Origin: Pseudobutyrivibrio sp.
Lineage (GTDB): Bacteria > Bacillota > Clostridia > Lachnospirales > Lachnospiraceae
Length of the DNA: 51,977 nt
Assembly: GCF_015057185.1 (NCBI RefSeq)
Contig: NZ_SVEV01000027.1
Coordinates: forward strand, 1 to 51,977
Direction of reading: 5' to 3'
Positions 33,727-42,944 of this stretch are shown here, one piece after another. Each line of letters starts with the position of its first letter. The first letter of the stretch is position 1. The notes under the pieces were generated by a model. That model was not told the DNA's origin. It did no database searches and was given only the letters and a program-made list of their open reading frames with translations. The translations under genes and the position numbers were made by a program.

Positions 33727-34866
33727 TTATTCGAACTGAGCAGCAACCTTTTTCAGATTCTCTCTGATAGGCAGATGCTGAGGGCAAATCTTCTCGCACT
33801 TGCCGCACTCAATACAGTCGCTTGCCTTTCCAAAGTTTTCTGTAAGTCTATTATAATACTCACCCTGTGGAGTAAATCCTTTACCTTCATACTCCTGCTT
33901 TTCTGCATTATAAAGTGAGAAATACTTAGGAATTGCAATATTCTTTGGACAACCATCTACACAGTAAGCACAAGCAGTACATGGAATAGCCACTGCTCCA
34001 TTAATAATATCTGCAGCTTTGTGAACAAGCTCAAGCTCCCTCTCATTAAGAGGCTTGAAGTCCTTCATATAGCCTGTGTTGTCCCTCATCATGTCCATAT
34101 TTCCCATGCCTGAAAGAACCATTTTTACATTTGGCTGGCTAGCTGCAAATCTAATAGCCCATGATGGAATAGAAGCACTTGAATTGTAATCCTTGAACAC
34201 CTTCTCAACACCCTCTGGAACATTTGCAAGAGTGCCACCCTTAACAGGCTCCATTACGATAACTGGCTTGTTGTGCTTTACACAAACCTCGTAGCAACGT
34301 CTAGATTGAATAGCCTCACTTTCCCAATCAAGATAGTTAAGCTGCAGCTGAACGAACTCTACCTCAGGATGCTCATTCAAAATCCTATCAAGCAAATCTG
34401 CTCCGTCGTGGTATGAAAAGCCCATGTGCTTAACAAGGCCAGCTTCCTTCTTCTTAGCCAGCCACTCAAAGGAGCCCATCTTTTGATATTTCTTATAATG
34501 ATCCTCTCCAACATCGTGGATCAAATAATAATCAAAATAGCCTGCGCCAGTTTTCTCAAGCTGAGTATTGAAAATCTTGTCCATTTCCTCAGGCTTATTA
34601 AAGAATCCGCAGTGAAGCTTTGTAGCTAAAGTAAAGCTATCTCTAGGATGTCTGTCAACAAGAGCTGGCTTAACCGCATCCTCGCTCTTAAAACCGCAGT
34701 ACATCCAAGCTGTATCAAAATAAGTAAATCCCTGCTCAATGAAATAATCTACCATCTGCTTTAAAGTCTCGATATCGATAGAATCCTCTCTTGTAGGGTC
34801 CAAACGTGGAAGTCTCATCAAGCCAAATCCCAGTTTTTTAGTGTCATCGTTAAAAACCTTTTCCAT
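33727..34866 (-). CDS. Aldo/keto reductase fused to a C-terminal 2x[4Fe-4S] ferredoxin domain
   Basis: 379 residues, ATG 34866 after AAGGAG. The barrel has the AKR tetrad contexts: [10 protein letters not shown] (Asp/Tyr), LATKLH (Lys), YYLIHDVG (His). Residues 295-365 carry two clusters, [12 protein letters not shown] and [12 protein letters not shown]. These fusions are frequent in anaerobes and are thought to couple ferredoxin to carbonyl reduction; the substrate is unknown. Single gene or with the 55-residue gene. Confidence 0.9.
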   Translation of the reverse strand: MEKVFNDDTKKLGFGLMRLPRLDPTREDSIDIETLKQMVDYFIEQGFTYFDTAWMYCGFKSEDAVKPALVDRHPRDSFTLATKLHCGFFNKPEEMDKIFNTQLEKTGAGYFDYYLIHDVGEDHYKKYQKMGSFEWLAKKKEAGLVKHMGFSYHDGADLLDRILNEHPEVEFVQLQLNYLDWESEAIQSRRCYEVCVKHNKPVIVMEPVKGGTLANVPEGVEKVFKDYNSSASIPSWAIRFAASQPNVKMVLSGMGNMDMMRDNTGYMKDFKPLNERELELVHKAADIINGAVAIPCTACAYCVDGCPKNIAIPKYFSLYNAEKQEYEGKGFTPQGEYYNRLTENFGKASDCIECGKCEKICPQHLPIRENLKKVAAQFE

Positions 34867-35056
34867 TACGCCAGTCTCCTTTTCTTTAAAAACCCATAAC
34901 CGTTAAAACCATTATACTTAAGCCACTATACAGACTTCAATAATTTCTTTAATAGTAACTTCATTACATCTCCAAAGATAATTCACAATATTATTTTATA
35001 ATCATTAATAGTCTTAATGTAGAATTATTCCTCTTATGAGGATTTTAGGAGCATAT

Positions 35057-36949
35057 ATGTGGGATTTTAGCTATATTGTACCTAGCTTTTTAATATTAGC
35101 TGTCTTTGTGGGATTTTACCTATCTCTCCCGCGTCTTCCTTTGCGCAAAAATCGCATTTTCATATGGCTTATAGGTAACGCATGCTTCGTTATGGCATTT
35201 GATATTCTTTCTACATGGGCTGATATCAACCACGAGCTTTTCCCTAATTATCTACTTTATTTCTTAAATAGTGCTTATTTTATTGGATTTTTTGCAAAAG
35301 GATTCTCTTTCTTCCTGTTCACAGCAAATGTTTTAGGCTCAGGCGTTGCCAAAAGCAAAGCATGGCTTTTCATTTTGGAGCTTCCTGTTAACCTTGGAAT
35401 TCTCATTGTTTTATCCACACCGTGGACTCATTTATACTATTTTATCAACGACAATGGGTACAACAACGGTCCTTGCTATAGTCTTTTGTATGTCATTTTT
35501 ATCTTTTATCTTGTTTTGTCCTTTGTTTCTTTGTACATGTATCGTTCAAGGTTAGTACTTAGACGAGAAAAGTACGTAATACTTTGGTATAACGTCATTT
35601 TAACTTTAGGAATTACACTCAGATATACCTTCCCACGCTTTCTACTTATGGACATCTTCTGTTTGATGGCGCTGATTGTTATATACCTTTCCTTTGAAAA
35701 CCCTGATAACTATTTAGAGGAGCGAACATTCATATTTAACCGAAACGGTCTACGTGATTACCTTAGAGAAATCAATGGTATTAAACCTGTTTGTGCTTTA
35801 GTTTTCTCTATCAAAAATTACATGGATTCTTTTGAGCTATATGGAACCAGGCAAATCAATCAAGGAATCTATTTAATTGAAAACTATTTGCAGAAGGAAT
35901 TCCCTAAGAACCTGATTTTCTATTACAGAAATGGTCGTTTTATTATTTTCAGCCAGGATAATTCCCAGTGGCATGATATTTTCACCAAACTCCAAGCTAG
36001 ATTTAGAAAGCCTTGGACCTCAATCGACACTGAACTTTATCTGGATATAGGTGCATGCATCATCGATTTGGATGATACCTTTCATCCTACAGATATATTA
36101 TTGAAACTGTTTATCGAAGCCTTCCTTGAGTCTGATAAACAGGCTGATAACGAGATTTCCATTTTCTCAAAGGAAATGGTAGATAAATTAGTTCGTGAAA
36201 ATGAGGTTAAGCATTCCTTGGATTTAGCCATTTCAAACGACCTAGTGGAGGTATTTCTGCAGCCGATTGTGGATAGCAAAACCCGCAAGATTGTTGGAGC
36301 TGAGGCTCTTTCTCGCATCAGAGATTCCCAGGGAAATCTGATTTCCCCTGCACTATTTATTCCAATTGCCGAGAAAAGTGGTAAGATTAACCAGTTAGGA
36401 AAACAGGTTTTCAAGAAATGTTGTCATTTTATAAAGGATAATGATTTTGATAAGCTCAATTTACAGTTCATCAATGTTAATCTTTCTCCTGTTCAGTTTA
36501 TGAGGAGTGATTTAGATGACTCCCTTTACACATATACTTCTGAAATTGGAGCCAAGCCTGACTTCATACATTTAGAAATCACCGAAGAGCATATGGCTGA
36601 TGAGCAATTGATGGAAAAACAGATTGCATCCCTTTCAAATAAGGGCTTCAAATTTGTTTTAGACGACTACGGCAAGGGCTATTCCAACATCGCCCGCCTA
36701 AGGAAAACGCCGTTTATCAATGTAAAGCTTGATATGAGCATAGTATGGGATTACTGCAACAAACCTGATGATATCCTTCCATCCGAGATTCAGGGGCTTA
36801 TTAATTCAGGCTTTGAAATTACTGCTGAGGGTATCGAAAACGAACAGATGGCTAACATGATGAGGGATATTGGTTGTACCTACCTACAGGGCTTTTATTT
36901 TTCAAAGCCAATCCCTATGGATGAATTTCTTGAAAAGTATTCTTCTTGA
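35057..36949 (+). CDS. c-di-GMP phosphodiesterase (membrane, degenerate GGDEF, EAL)
   Basis: 630 residues from ATG 35057, which has AGGAG at 5-nt spacing; the ORF also opens at ATG 35036 without such a site. Seven hydrophobic helices fill residues 1-215. Residues 225-345 are a GGDEF-like domain whose signature is RNGRF, so not a cyclase. Residues 375-630 are EAL with the catalytic set intact: EALSR, NVNLSP, LEITEE, LDDYGKGYS, VKLDMS, EGIENE, QGFYFSKP. Hydrolyses c-di-GMP at the membrane. A diguanylate cyclase is encoded 9 kb away (45778-47304). Confidence 0.9.
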   Translation: MWDFSYIVPSFLILAVFVGFYLSLPRLPLRKNRIFIWLIGNACFVMAFDILSTWADINHELFPNYLLYFLNSAYFIGFFAKGFSFFLFTANVLGSGVAKSKAWLFILELPVNLGILIVLSTPWTHLYYFINDNGYNNGPCYSLLYVIFIFYLVLSFVSLYMYRSRLVLRREKYVILWYNVILTLGITLRYTFPRFLLMDIFCLMALIVIYLSFENPDNYLEERTFIFNRNGLRDYLREINGIKPVCALVFSIKNYMDSFELYGTRQINQGIYLIENYLQKEFPKNLIFYYRNGRFIIFSQDNSQWHDIFTKLQARFRKPWTSIDTELYLDIGACIIDLDDTFHPTDILLKLFIEAFLESDKQADNEISIFSKEMVDKLVRENEVKHSLDLAISNDLVEVFLQPIVDSKTRKIVGAEALSRIRDSQGNLISPALFIPIAEKSGKINQLGKQVFKKCCHFIKDNDFDKLNLQFINVNLSPVQFMRSDLDDSLYTYTSEIGAKPDFIHLEITEEHMADEQLMEKQIASLSNKGFKFVLDDYGKGYSNIARLRKTPFINVKLDMSIVWDYCNKPDDILPSEIQGLINSGFEITAEGIENEQMANMMRDIGCTYLQGFYFSKPIPMDEFLEKYSS

Positions 36950-36972
36950 TATAGTTAATGGAGGTATAAAAT

Positions 36973-37434
36973 ATGAAAATTGCAATGGCAAATGATCATG
37001 CCGGAACACAGATGAAAAACGAGATTAAGGCATACTTAGAAAGCAATGGCTATGAAGTCGTAGATTTTGGAACCTATGATGAAGAAAGCTGCGATTTGTC
37101 TGATTTTGTTTACCCTGCTGCACTTGCAGTAGCAAAGGGTGAATGTGACAGAGGTATCTTCTGTGACGGCGTTGGTTACGGCAGCGCTCTAATCGCAAAC
37201 AAAATCAATGGTTGCTACGCAGCTGTTTGCCAGGACCCACTTTGCGCTACACTTGCAAGGCAGCATACAGATTCAAACATCCTTTGCCTTGGCGCCAAAA
37301 TAATCGGCGGACTTATGTCTATGGAGATTGTAAAAACATGGCTTAACACTGACCCTCTTATGGAGGAAAAATATCGCCGGCGCGTTCAAAAGGTTTGCGA
37401 TATCAACGACAAGCATTGCGTGCCTGTTAAATAA
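36973..37434 (+). CDS. RpiB/LacAB-family sugar-phosphate isomerase
   Basis: 153 residues, ATG 36973 behind GGAGG, 23 nt after the EAL gene. Family hallmarks: MKIAMANDHAG, the active-site Cys segment GIFCDGVGYGSALIANK (the usual form is CGTGIG), and ARQHTDSNILCLGAKI. The altered glycine loop suggests a substrate other than ribose 5-phosphate. Its 3' end overlaps the convergent regulator gene by 8 nt. Confidence 0.85.
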   Translation: MKIAMANDHAGTQMKNEIKAYLESNGYEVVDFGTYDEESCDLSDFVYPAALAVAKGECDRGIFCDGVGYGSALIANKINGCYAAVCQDPLCATLARQHTDSNILCLGAKIIGGLMSMEIVKTWLNTDPLMEEKYRRRVQKVCDINDKHCVPVK

Positions 37435-38707
37435 TTACATCACTAAGTGAATTAATAGCTTCGTGAATCTCATTTTCTGGTATTTTACTGCAGGATAATA
37501 AAAGCAACAGCTCATTATCCTTTTCATCGAGAATTGTGGTTTTTACCTGTGAGTTTTCATGGAGCTTTTTTTTGTCATAATTCTTAAAGCGTAGACCAAA
37601 TTCCATACCACTGTCGCCAATCATAATCTCAGCCTTTGAGCTAAATGCTTTTTCTATCTCCTGTTCCATAAGGCTGCGCTTGTCCTGATAGAATCTCTTC
37701 ATCTTTTTAATATGACGGTTCAAATGGCCATCTCTTAAAAATTGGGTCAAGGCTATCTGCTCTGCCTTTGAGGCTGTTTGATTATACAAATCCTTTATTT
37801 TTAGATAATCCTCTTTGATTCCCTTAGGCAGCACAAGATAGCTTATGCGCACACTAGGCAAAAGCACTCTAGAAAATGAGCCTAAAAATGCAGTATTTTC
37901 ACCACCATTTAAAGCATAAAGACTTGGTGTTGGCTTTTGTGAAAAAACGAATTCATTCTGATAATCGTCCTCTATTAACAGATGATTATTAACCTTGGCA
38001 TGCTCCACTAGCTCCCTACGGCGCTTCATGGGCATCACATCCCCCCACAATGTCATGTACTGGGGCGTAACATAAATAACATGACTTTCCTTATTACGGT
38101 AGCTTACCTGAAAGCCTGCATTTTTAAAGGTTGTTGCACCATCTGCAAAGTCCTTAGTTGGAAATGAAATTGTTTTCTCTCCCGGAATAAGGGCCACCAA
38201 TATTTGAAGCAGATTCTGGAAGCCTGCACCTATTACCACTTCATCAGCTGAGCAGATAATATTTCTAGTTTTTCGAATATGCTTACAAATCTCTTCTCTT
38301 AGGTCCTTTTCCCCTTGATTATCCCCGTAGGAAAGCAATCTATCCTCCTGACGAAGGGCAGATTTCATATAGCGTCTCCAAAGCTGAAGGCAGGAAACCT
38401 CCTTATCCTCTCCTATTGTAGACAAATCGTATTTATATATTTTTTCTGTCTGTTTTTTAATTTCTTTTTCTTCAGGCTTAATAATCGCCACACTATCTAC
38501 AGTATCAGATATGAAATAGCCTACTTTTTCCACCGAATAGATATATCCATCTGCAGAAAGCTGCAAATATGCTGTCTCTACCGATGTTCTGCTAACCCCA
38601 AGAAGCTTCTCTGTCTCCCTCAAGGATGGCATTTTATCTCCTGATTTCAACGACTTTTTTTGAATCTGATTTACAAAATAATCATATACTTTCTCATATA
38701 CCTTCAT
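37427..38707 (-). CDS. MocR-type GntR regulator, PLP lysine replaced by Arg
   Basis: 426 residues. GntR winged helix at 1-70 (LKSGDKMPSLRETEKLLGVSRTSVETAYLQLSADGY), then an aminotransferase-like effector domain. The Asp that holds the PLP ring nitrogen is present (LLIEDDYQNEF). In the PLP attachment site GSFSRVLLPSVRISY an Arg (AGA codon) replaces the usual Lys, so no internal aldimine can form. Divergent neighbour of an ECF-transporter S component. A vitamin B6 or related ligand is the natural guess from family and context. Confidence 0.85.
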   Translation of the reverse strand: MKVYEKVYDYFVNQIQKKSLKSGDKMPSLRETEKLLGVSRTSVETAYLQLSADGYIYSVEKVGYFISDTVDSVAIIKPEEKEIKKQTEKIYKYDLSTIGEDKEVSCLQLWRRYMKSALRQEDRLLSYGDNQGEKDLREEICKHIRKTRNIICSADEVVIGAGFQNLLQILVALIPGEKTISFPTKDFADGATTFKNAGFQVSYRNKESHVIYVTPQYMTLWGDVMPMKRRRELVEHAKVNNHLLIEDDYQNEFVFSQKPTPSLYALNGGENTAFLGSFSRVLLPSVRISYLVLPKGIKEDYLKIKDLYNQTASKAEQIALTQFLRDGHLNRHIKKMKRFYQDKRSLMEQEIEKAFSSKAEIMIGDSGMEFGLRFKNYDKKKLHENSQVKTTILDEKDNELLLLLSCSKIPENEIHEAINSLSDVII

Positions 38708-38788
38708 ATCTGTCCCCTAAAAATTATCTGTTTTTGAATATTTTTATATTGTCAGGTTGGTGATATTATAGCTCCAACATAAATTAAA

Positions 38789-38802
38789 GGAAAGCGCTTT
38801 TT
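38789..38802. promoter_or_regulatory. cre-like catabolite control site
   Basis: GGAAAGCGCTTTTT matches the core of the CcpA box (consensus TGAAAGCGCTTTCA) at 11 of 14 positions, in the 126-nt gap between the MocR gene and the S-component gene. A GTTGG/CCAAC dyad lies at 38756-38778 just upstream. Confidence 0.4.
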
Positions 38803-38833
38803 GACCAACACTTAAAATTAGGAGGTTTTTGTT

Positions 38834-39400
38834 ATGAGCGATACAACTATAAATGTAAGACATCTAGAAACAGACAAAACTAAAAAGGTTATTCTTTCGG
38901 CTTTATTTTCGGCAATTACCTGCGTTGGCACAATGATTATCAAAGTTCCAACCCCTACAATGGGATACATTCACCCAGGAGACGGCTTTGTGTTATTATC
39001 CGGATTAATATTAGGCCCTCTATGGGGAAGCTTGGCCGCTGGAGTTGGTTCTGCACTTTCAGATTTAATAGGTGGATATTTCGTTTACGTTCCTGCCACA
39101 TTGTTAATAAAGGCCCTCACAGCCATTACCGCCTACTTCGTTTTCACAGGGTTGAAAAAGTTAATTAAAACTGAAAACCCTATTCCACAATTAATTATCG
39201 CATCTATCCTAGGCGAGCTTGTGATGGTTTTAGGCTATTTCCTTTTTGAAATATTTATGCTGGCAGTTGCCAACCACTCTAGCCTTTCAGCCGGAGTTAT
39301 TGCTTCCCTAGCTGGCATCGTTCCAAATCTTATACAAGGTGTGTTTGGAGTCATTATTGCAACAGTCCTTCATCCTTTGCTTAAACGACTCTCAGCATAA
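38834..39400 (+). CDS. ECF transporter substrate-binding (S) component
   Basis: 188 residues, ATG 38834 behind TAGGAGG. Six hydrophobic helices with the ECF S-component pattern (ILSALFSAITCVGTMI; GYIHPGDGFVLLSGLILGPLWGSLAAGVGSALSDLIGGY). It captures a vitamin and works with a shared EcfAA'T module encoded elsewhere. Next to a MocR regulator, vitamin B6 uptake is plausible; other vitamins cannot be excluded. Membrane protein. Confidence 0.85.
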   Translation: MSDTTINVRHLETDKTKKVILSALFSAITCVGTMIIKVPTPTMGYIHPGDGFVLLSGLILGPLWGSLAAGVGSALSDLIGGYFVYVPATLLIKALTAITAYFVFTGLKKLIKTENPIPQLIIASILGELVMVLGYFLFEIFMLAVANHSSLSAGVIASLAGIVPNLIQGVFGVIIATVLHPLLKRLSA

Positions 39401-39442
39401 AAAAATGCATCAGTTATCGCCTAGCGATACTGATGCATTTTT
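39401..39442. terminator. Bidirectional terminator
   Basis: AAAAAATGCATCAGTTATCGC-CTA-GCGATACTGATGCATTTTTA: a nearly perfect 16-bp stem with A/T runs on both sides, between convergent genes. Confidence 0.85.
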
Positions 39443-39451
39443 ATTTATATC

Positions 39452-39994
39452 TTAGTAATTCTCTTCTCTGACCTCGAAGTAAGCCTTTGGATGCTTGCAA
39501 ACAGGGCAAACCTCAGGAGCCTCTGTACCCACAACTATATGTCCACAGTTACGGCATTCCCACATTGTTACGCCACTCTTCTTGAATACTTCCATAGCCT
39601 CAACATTCTGAAGAAGCTTGCGATAGCGCTCCTCATGAGCCTTCTCGATAGCAGCAACACCTCTGAACTGCTCTGCAAGATCATGGAATCCTTCCTCGTC
39701 TGCTTCCTTAGCCATGCGGTCATACATATCTGTCCACTCAGCATTCTCACCTTCTGCTGCATGAAGAAGATTCTCCTCGGTTGTACCAACACCACCAAGG
39801 GCCTTGAACCAAAGCTTTGCATGCTCCTTCTCATTATCTGCAGTCTTTAAAAACAACGCTGCAATCTGCTCATATCCTGCCTTCTTTGCCACCGAAGCAA
39901 AATATGTATACTTGTTACGAGCCATTGATTCCCCTGCAAAAGCCTCCAAAAGGTTCTTCTCTGTCTTAGTGCCTGCGTACTTATTCTCTGCCAT
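39452..39994 (-). CDS. rbr: Rubrerythrin
   Basis: 180 residues. Peroxide-reducing di-iron protein of anaerobes. The ferritin-like part has the two E-x-x-H type ligand regions ([32 protein letters not shown]) and the C-terminal rubredoxin domain has CRNC and CPVC knuckles. ATG 39994 behind AAAGGAGGG. The giant palindrome begins about 110 nt upstream of the start. Confidence 0.93.
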   Translation of the reverse strand: MAENKYAGTKTEKNLLEAFAGESMARNKYTYFASVAKKAGYEQIAALFLKTADNEKEHAKLWFKALGGVGTTEENLLHAAEGENAEWTDMYDRMAKEADEEGFHDLAEQFRGVAAIEKAHEERYRKLLQNVEAMEVFKKSGVTMWECRNCGHIVVGTEAPEVCPVCKHPKAYFEVREENY

Positions 39995-40105
39995 ATTACA
40001 CCCTCCTTTTACATTAACATGTGCACCTTCATTTTACCAAATCTATACCCACCGAGAATATATTAAATTTACCATAATTTAATTGCGGCAAATTAGCTAT
40101 AGGTA

Positions 40106-40725
40106 CCAATTGCCCCCAGCTTGCCACCTCATTTTCCATGGGCCCCCGTAGGCCTGCCCACCCAGCCACCTTAGGAAACACAATTTCGCGAATATCGTAG
40201 TTTTCCAATATGCAAAAGGGAGCATCCGCATGTGTCTTTCTATGGATGAACTGTTTTGAAAAATGTATTTTTATTGGGCGGACATATTGATAATTCTCAA
40301 TTTGTACAACTCAGGTCTCAAGGGGGAATTGGGCTCATATATCGTTCACCAAGAAAAATTAAAAAGCAGGATTATCATATATTGGCACCGTGCTTTATAC
40401 GACATCGTGTCGCGTGTCGCACTTGCGCCGCCGTCCTAGCGGCGCATGCCAATATATTGATAATCCTGCTTTTATTTTTCTAGGTTCACTTAAAAATCGC
40501 CCAATTCCCCCTGAGCCTGAGTTGTACTATTTTTTTATTTTGTGTCCGCCCATAAAATACTTTTTGCAAAACTGTGCAGACATGAGAAAGACACATGCTA
40601 ATAAAGATGCGAGTCTTTGCATATTTGGAAAACAAGATATTCTTGCGATGTGTTTCCTAAGGTGGATGGGTGGGCAGGCCTGCGGGGGCCATTAGGGTTT
40701 ATAGTGGCAAGCTGGGGCCAATTGG
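40106..40725. repeat. 620-bp imperfect giant palindrome, possible structured RNA or MITE-like element
   Basis: The two halves of this gene-free interval are inverted copies of each other. Pairing blocks: 40106-40127 with 40704-40725 (21 of 22); 40141-40181 with 40650-40690 (39 of 41); 40203-40217 region with 40617-40632; 40228-40242 with 40585-40599; 40276-40284 with 40542-40550; 40304-40334 with 40499-40527; 40366-40387 with 40447-40469. The central loop (40388-40446) has two small hairpins, one GC-rich (40425-40445). The outer arms are far more GC-rich than the surroundings. Frames inside have no ribosome sites. It begins 4 nt after the DUF1294 stop codon. Confidence 0.85.
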
Positions 40726-40728
40726 GCC

Positions 40729-41004
40729 TTAGATGCCTTTGGTGCAAATTAGCCATGCAATTACGAGTTGGATGATTAGGATGGCTGGCATGCCAAGGAC
40801 AAAGTACCAGTGCTTGGTTTTGTGGCGAAATAGGTATATTCCGGCTAGGGTGCCAGCGCTGCCACCGAGGATGCTGGTGAGAAATAAGGTTTTCTCAGGG
40901 ATGCGCCACTGGTGCTGGATGGCACGCTTTTTGTCGATACCCATGATGGCAAGTCCGAAGGCGTTGATCATAATCAAATAGCTGGTGATAAGTTCTTGGT
41001 TCAT
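40729..41004 (-). CDS. DUF1294 small membrane protein
   Basis: 91 residues from ATG 41004, preceded by AAAGGAG; the ORF opens 11 codons earlier without a ribosome site. It has the DUF1294 signature (MGIDKKRAIQHQWRIPEKTL ... LFRHKTKHWYF) with three hydrophobic helices. Function unknown. It follows the MFS gene by 13 nt, in the same direction, and its message would run straight into the giant palindrome. Confidence 0.8.
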   Translation of the reverse strand: MNQELITSYLIMINAFGLAIMGIDKKRAIQHQWRIPEKTLFLTSILGGSAGTLAGIYLFRHKTKHWYFVLGMPAILIIQLVIAWLICTKGI

Positions 41005-41017
41005 TGTTGGTCTCCTT

Positions 41018-42106
41018 TTATCTAAAGATGTACCCAAATATTGGGGATAGTATAATCATAAACACTGAGTAGGTGAAGGAATTGATGGACATCAGTGTTG
41101 CTCGCTGCCCCGATGGAATCATATCATTTAGGACTACGTCGGAGCGAATTTCTATGAAGCTGTCGGAAAAGGATGCCAGGCAGCCTCCTAAGATCATTAT
41201 GTATGGATGTCCGGTAAACACTGACAGAAATGCCAGCATAACTCCTATTACTGATACGAGTCCTATGGTCCTATATCTGCACCTGTCGAAAAATGTGACA
41301 GTCTTAGAGCCTATCGCTCCAAAGATTCCAATTGTAAATAGGGCAGGTCCTAGTAATACTGGGCGTAATCCTACCTCAGGCAGTTTTGCCTGTAAGAAAA
41401 ATCCAATAAGTACTGCTACTGCCCCGATAAGTGCATTGAACACAATAAGTAGTCTCGCCTTACGGTTTTCCTTGATAAACTTTGCACTGCCGTAAACTAC
41501 ATCCTTGAATCGAGATTTTATCGTCATTGTCTCGTGCCCCTTGGCGTGTACCTCAGTAAGTGAAAGGGCAAATATAAGTGCAATGCTTCCCATTATGATG
41601 TCTATGAGGTAGGCTCGCTTATAGCCAAGCATCAAGGCAACGCCTGCCATTAATGTAGCGCTGGAGCTGAATATCTCGTAGATAATCATATCTGTAGAAA
41701 TAAACTTTTCGTAATCCTTTTGAGTACCAGCCAAAACCATGCTGTCGTAGGCAAGTGCCTCGCGAGTGCCTGATGCCAGATTGTAGCTAAGAGCACTGAC
41801 TCCCATTGCTATTGAGATAGTAAAAAATGAGTCTGTAAAAATCATAATTAGCGCTGATAGCATGGACATTATCTGAGCCATTACCATAGATTTCTTTCGT
41901 CCAAATACATCGGCTAAGGCTCCCGATGGTACCTCGCAAATCATGCTTACAACATGGAATATACTTTCAAATATTCCTATTTCAAATGTGGAAAAACCTC
42001 TGGCTGCGAGTAGGGCTACCCAAGAGCCCCCTGCAATCATCAATGCTCCAAAGGTATCTATACAGTATAGCTTTCTAAGCTGTGTCTTTATATTAAATTT
42101 TTGCAT
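41018..42106 (-). CDS. MFS transporter, probable drug efflux type
   Basis: 362 residues, about twelve helices but short for the family. Motif A loop ADVFGRKKSM follows helix 2 (about residues 64-73). ATG 42106 follows AAGGAGA, which is itself one arm of a hairpin (42113-42119 with 42139-42145). The upstream 28-codon leader and competing stems suggest expression controlled by translation of the leader, as in antibiotic-inducible efflux genes. Substrate unknown. Confidence 0.8.
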   Translation of the reverse strand: MQKFNIKTQLRKLYCIDTFGALMIAGGSWVALLAARGFSTFEIGIFESIFHVVSMICEVPSGALADVFGRKKSMVMAQIMSMLSALIMIFTDSFFTISIAMGVSALSYNLASGTREALAYDSMVLAGTQKDYEKFISTDMIIYEIFSSSATLMAGVALMLGYKRAYLIDIIMGSIALIFALSLTEVHAKGHETMTIKSRFKDVVYGSAKFIKENRKARLLIVFNALIGAVAVLIGFFLQAKLPEVGLRPVLLGPALFTIGIFGAIGSKTVTFFDRCRYRTIGLVSVIGVMLAFLSVFTGHPYIMILGGCLASFSDSFIEIRSDVVLNDMIPSGQRATLMSINSFTYSVFMIILSPIFGYIFR

Positions 42107-42112
42107 AAAAAA

Positions 42113-42202
42113 ATCTCCTTATCTATTTTAGTAGAATTAGGAGATAGTGCTTTTGCTTTATGTGAAGCTTTGTTTATCCCTTAAAAAAGGGCACACTATC
42201 CC
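42113..42202 (-). promoter_or_regulatory. Competing hairpins controlling the MFS ribosome site
   Basis: On the minus strand, arm 1 GGGATAGTG (42202-42194, inside the leader ORF) can pair with arm 2 CACTATCTCC (42149-42140). Arm 2 overlaps ATCTCCT (42145-42139), which is a perfect complement of AGGAGAT (42119-42113), the ribosome site of the MFS gene. The second hairpin is followed by seven T, so it could also terminate transcription. The two structures exclude each other. Confidence 0.65.
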
Positions 42203-42260
42203 TGTCATTCGCAAAAATAGAACCTTTTGTTAAATGAATATTAACTGTTTTCCAAGTCAT
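42174..42260 (-). CDS. Leader peptide of the MFS transporter, 28 residues
   Basis: ATG 42260 follows AAAGGAGGG at ideal distance; the peptide reads MTWKTVNIHLTKG, then SIFANDRDSVPFFKG, and stops at TAA 42176-42174. Arm 1 of the attenuator lies in codons 20-22. Its high-quality ribosome site, short length and position 67 nt before the MFS start codon fit a regulatory leader rather than a functional small protein. Confidence 0.7.
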   Translation of the reverse strand: MTWKTVNIHLTKGSIFANDRDSVPFFKG

Positions 42261-42339
42261 AATACGCCCTCCTTTCTTAGTCAAAATTACTTTTAATAGA
42301 CTAACATATAAAAACTGTCCTGTAAATAAAAACATCAAA

Positions 42340-42933
42340 TTAGAGATTTTGTCTATCTGCTAATAATAATGCCAACACATGTATAGCCTGTGGGAATTCA
42401 CCTGATTTTATCATTTCATCTATTTGCTCTCTTGAATATAAATGAACATTTAAATACTCAGTGTCATCGAGGCTTTGGCCGCTAACCTTTTTGCAATTCT
42501 TTGCCTCGTAAATATATGCATAATTGTCGGCAATCGTAGCATTCGAAGGTACATGAAGAAGGAATTTCCAATCATCACTTTCGTAGCCAGTTTCTTCCAT
42601 CAGCTCACGCTTTGCAGCCGCTAAAGCATCCTCTGAATTTTTGCCGTCCTGATTTGCTCCGTATTCCTTGCCATCAGTTCTTTCTATGCCGCCGGCGCAA
42701 AACTCAGTGGTAACCTTCTTTATTCCCTGGCGGAACTGGCGTACACAGATATAATTTCCATCCTCGTCTGTTGCCACGATAACCACGTAATCCCTACGGC
42801 TGTAGCTATAGTAAGGCTCAAATGTCCTGCCATCTGGGAATCTGTAAGTACTCTTTCTAAAATCTATCCATTCGTTATTTACGATATGCTCGCAGGAAAT
42901 CTCTTCCCACTCTAAATTTTCATTTTCGCTCAT
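42340..42933 (-). CDS. NUDIX hydrolase, ADP-ribose pyrophosphatase-like
   Basis: 197 residues from ATG 42933 (site AAAGGA); a longer frame overlaps the Dabb gene. The NUDIX helix is E-x7-REL-x-EE-x-G (EDALAAAKRELMEETGY), with the preceding glycines separated by an insertion. N-terminal CVRQFRQG and acidic residues match sugar-nucleotide pyrophosphatases. Cytosolic housecleaning enzyme. Confidence 0.85.
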   Translation of the reverse strand: MSENENLEWEEISCEHIVNNEWIDFRKSTYRFPDGRTFEPYYSYSRRDYVVIVATDEDGNYICVRQFRQGIKKVTTEFCAGGIERTDGKEYGANQDGKNSEDALAAAKRELMEETGYESDDWKFLLHVPSNATIADNYAYIYEAKNCKKVSGQSLDDTEYLNVHLYSREQIDEMIKSGEFPQAIHVLALLLADRQNL

Positions 42934-42944
42934 TGCTAATTCCT

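Noticed and set aside
40256-40695. Two plus-strand reading frames inside the giant palindrome
   Set aside because: No ribosome sites, odd composition, and the sequence is fully explained by the inverted-repeat structure.
40090-40735. Insertion sequence with transposase
   Set aside because: No transposase frame and no obvious target-site duplication around the palindrome, so only a MITE-like origin remains possible.
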